Below, piece by piece: positions 62,601 through 64,000 of a DNA stretch of 64,000 nt. Position 1 is the stretch's first letter, and each line of letters opens with the position of its first letter. The position numbers and the translations under genes were made by a program. The DNA comes from Paulownia fortunei (Eukaryota; Streptophyta; Magnoliopsida; Lamiales; Paulowniaceae): the NCBI GenBank assembly GCA_019321725.1, contig CM033120.1:372001-436000 (forward strand), read 5' to 3'. The notes under the pieces were generated by a model. It was not told the DNA's origin. It saw nothing but the letters and a program-made list of their open reading frames with translations, and did no database searches.

Positions 62601-63949
62601 ACTGTGTCAATGATTTTTGTTTGGGTTCAAAATGTTCCTTTTCCATTTCATTCTGTTCATAGAAACAGAATGATAGAAAGATGGGATAGCACATCTTTCT
62701 AGGGGGTAACAGAAAGGAGAGTCGGGGCAGTATGAAATGGGAGAGAGAATCTGAGAGCGAGTAAAGGGGAAAATTCATACACATTCACCTAAAAGTGTAA
62801 ATAGACCAAAACAGTAACTCTACCAGAGAATGTGATTGCATTATAAGGTAAGAAAAAGAAAAAACATGAATGGGGATTGGAAGGATCTCACTAGTCTTAG
62901 CATAGAGTAAATAATAGATGACTAAATAGATAAAGAAATATGATAATGCAGAAATTTAATTTACAACAGAAATAAAAGTACAAGATTCTAAGACAACTAA
63001 TCCTCTAAACCAAAAAATTTCTGTAAGATATATAAACAGAAGAGAATCATCCTCATCATGTTGGACCATTAACAATAGTTTGACCTAAGAGAGATGTGAA
63101 GAAATTTTCTTGAAGACATCCTTTGCATTAAACTTAGCATAAACCAGCTAGTTAAAACTTGATAGCAGATAATATTAAACCTTTGGCACCAGATGATTTG
63201 CAATATGTATTCGTAAATTCAGTAGTTACCTGCAAATGACGTCTCATACTGGATGCCAATCCTAGCTCCTTCCAAACAACAGATCATCTGCTCATTTAAT
63301 ATATATATATGTATATGTATGTTAGAAGCCAATCGTTGTCTTTAACAATCATTAAAGCTACTTTTGAATTACATAAAACTGAAATGGCTTTTTGGGATAT
63401 CAAGGGTCCCCAGCTTGGCACCTATCCATTATGTGAATGGAGATTGTGGCAAATCAATTTTTATACCAGTAATTATCAGTGTCGCAGAGGTGATCAAAAG
63501 AAATTGCTTGCCATTCTGCAATAAATTAATTTCAAGCAAAGACTTAAGTGATAGCGAAACTAATGCTCATAATTGCTCCAATCCGTTCCCTTTCTAGGTT
63601 CTTTCACTTTCACCATTGGTTTGCTGATTGCAGTATAATGAGGCAAATATTACTGTACTCTACAAACAAAACAACTGATTCAAGACTGGCTCTTAACTTT
63701 CTATAAGCAACTTAGTCTAGAATGTACTCCAGTTCTCCTTCAGGATAGAAATAAACTTTCTCAGATATGACAGAGCCACATAAACAGAGTATAATATCAA
63801 TGACAAAATAACAAGAGCACAAATAATCATCAATCATAATTTACTTTATTTCCAATTCTGTAAGTTATTTTTTCATGAGTGGGAAGATTTGGCATTGCTG
63901 TGGCCTCCCCTCGCAATTGCATGGCTTTTCTTTCAGCCTCCACGTGCAC
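56601..63949 (-). CDS. CENP-O-like kinetochore protein, C-terminal part (5' end outside window)
   Basis: Seven exons on the minus strand: 63949-63845, 63287-63230, 61257-61121, 61036-60980, 58498-58401, 57052-56841 and 56671-56601. All have GT-AG borders and the phases close, giving the last 245 residues. The first exon seen begins at an acceptor, so the N-terminal part is beyond the right edge. The sequence fits the plant CENP-O/Mcm21 family (Arabidopsis At5g10710 as I recall it), a subunit of the inner kinetochore COMA-type complex. Recognisable parts are VHVEAERKAMQLRGEATAMP, THEKITYRIGNK, CCLEGARIGIQYE, GEPCELFHCVLESKSF, LEHTIPFFLPIREAENDFL, the helix KFIDHVGILLQAYIDRREQ, ELYFSLPYHMVEFVLTHFDC, ITVSLTYADLLSTLPS and SLPEAFAEIVLKMPESLREM. 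No frame damage is visible. Confidence 0.85.
60693..60714 (+). repeat. G-rich tract, G-quadruplex-prone
   Basis: Four or more runs of at least three G within 22 bases (GGGGG, GGGG, GGG, GGGGGGG) in an intron of the CENP-O-like gene, on the non-coding strand. Confidence 0.7.
61546..61569 (+). repeat. (CTCC)n microsatellite
   Basis: A run of CCCT tetranucleotides followed by CTCTCTCT in an intron of the CENP-O-like gene. Confidence 0.8.
62262..62410 (+). mobile_element. Au-like SINE remnant
   Basis: About 150 bp with an A-box-like word (TAGATGCAGTAATGAGG), a B-box-like word (AGAAGTTCAAGTTAC) and the segment ATGTAAGGTTGCACA, then CCCCAAAGGTGGCAGCCTTG, then TAGGCCCCCCCTTAG. The order resembles plant Au SINEs (GGGTAAGGCTGCGTAC, then GGACCCCGC, then GGGCTGCCCTT). 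It is diverged, with no clear target duplication. It lies in an intron of the CENP-O-like gene. Confidence 0.45.
62428..62540 (+). repeat. About 59-bp tandem duplication
   Basis: Two diverged direct copies. Each has ACTAGTGGTTGT / ACTAATAGCTGT, then CACTCGATGCTTGGGCTTAA / CACTCAATGCTTGTGCTTAA and CTATA / TTATA, immediately downstream of the Au-like SINE. Confidence 0.7.
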
Positions 63950-64000
63950 CTGACATGAACAAAAAGCCATCAGAATGGCATTTAACATGAGAACTGTTGG

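Overview
The window is nuclear DNA of a flowering plant, most probably a eudicot. Genes are split by many GT-AG introns, intergenic DNA is very AT-rich, and the proteins belong to plant-specific families (CONSTANS-like BBX, NAC, XERICO-type RING-H2, plant GT47 exostosin, SUB1-like). There is no operon structure and no rRNA, tRNA or CRISPR array that I could see. The species cannot be named from the sequence alone.

I support nine protein genes. Splice-site phases close exactly for all multi-exon models, and the models were built by reading the exons directly. They are: a GT47 exostosin-like glycosyltransferase (minus, 357-4052, 4 exons, 510 aa); an At3g27390-type multi-pass membrane protein (plus, 7519-13055, 10 exons, 605 aa); an SFT2/Got1-like vesicle-transport protein (minus, 14374-17621, 4 exons, 225 aa); a COL9/COL10-type CONSTANS-like B-box/CCT regulator (plus, 24239-31366, 4 coding exons, 412 aa); a XERICO-like RING-H2 protein (plus, 36590-37045, 151 aa); a small serine-rich protein (minus, 37611-37910, 99 aa); a SUB1-like/O-fucosyltransferase-related membrane protein (minus, 41887-43620, 577 aa); a JUB1/ANAC042-like NAC factor (minus, 49417-52437, 3 exons, 278 aa); and the C-terminal seven exons of a CENP-O-like kinetochore protein running off the right edge (minus, 56601 to about 63949, 5' incomplete).

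The genes do not form one pathway. Several relate by family to light, flowering, ABA or ageing (COL9-like, SUB1-like, XERICO-like, JUB1-like), but their co-location is probably chance.

The intergenic and intronic DNA holds decayed small mobile elements. There are two SINE insertions with visible target-site duplications (5763-5986 and 46297-46605) and one or two Au-SINE-like pieces. An AT-rich MITE-like family with CCGGT/ACCGG-type ends has four copies, and a second hAT-type MITE family has two. A probable solo LTR lies near 19370-19830, with a degenerate minisatellite next to it. Local tandem duplications of about 50-150 bp recur through introns and promoters, and one has copied the exon 2 end and splice donor of the NAC gene. 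I found no clearly new biological system. The best candidates for a second look are the NAC splice-donor duplication, an unexplained 106-codon open frame downstream of the SFT2-like gene, and a G-quadruplex-prone hexanucleotide repeat inside the SUB1-like coding sequence.
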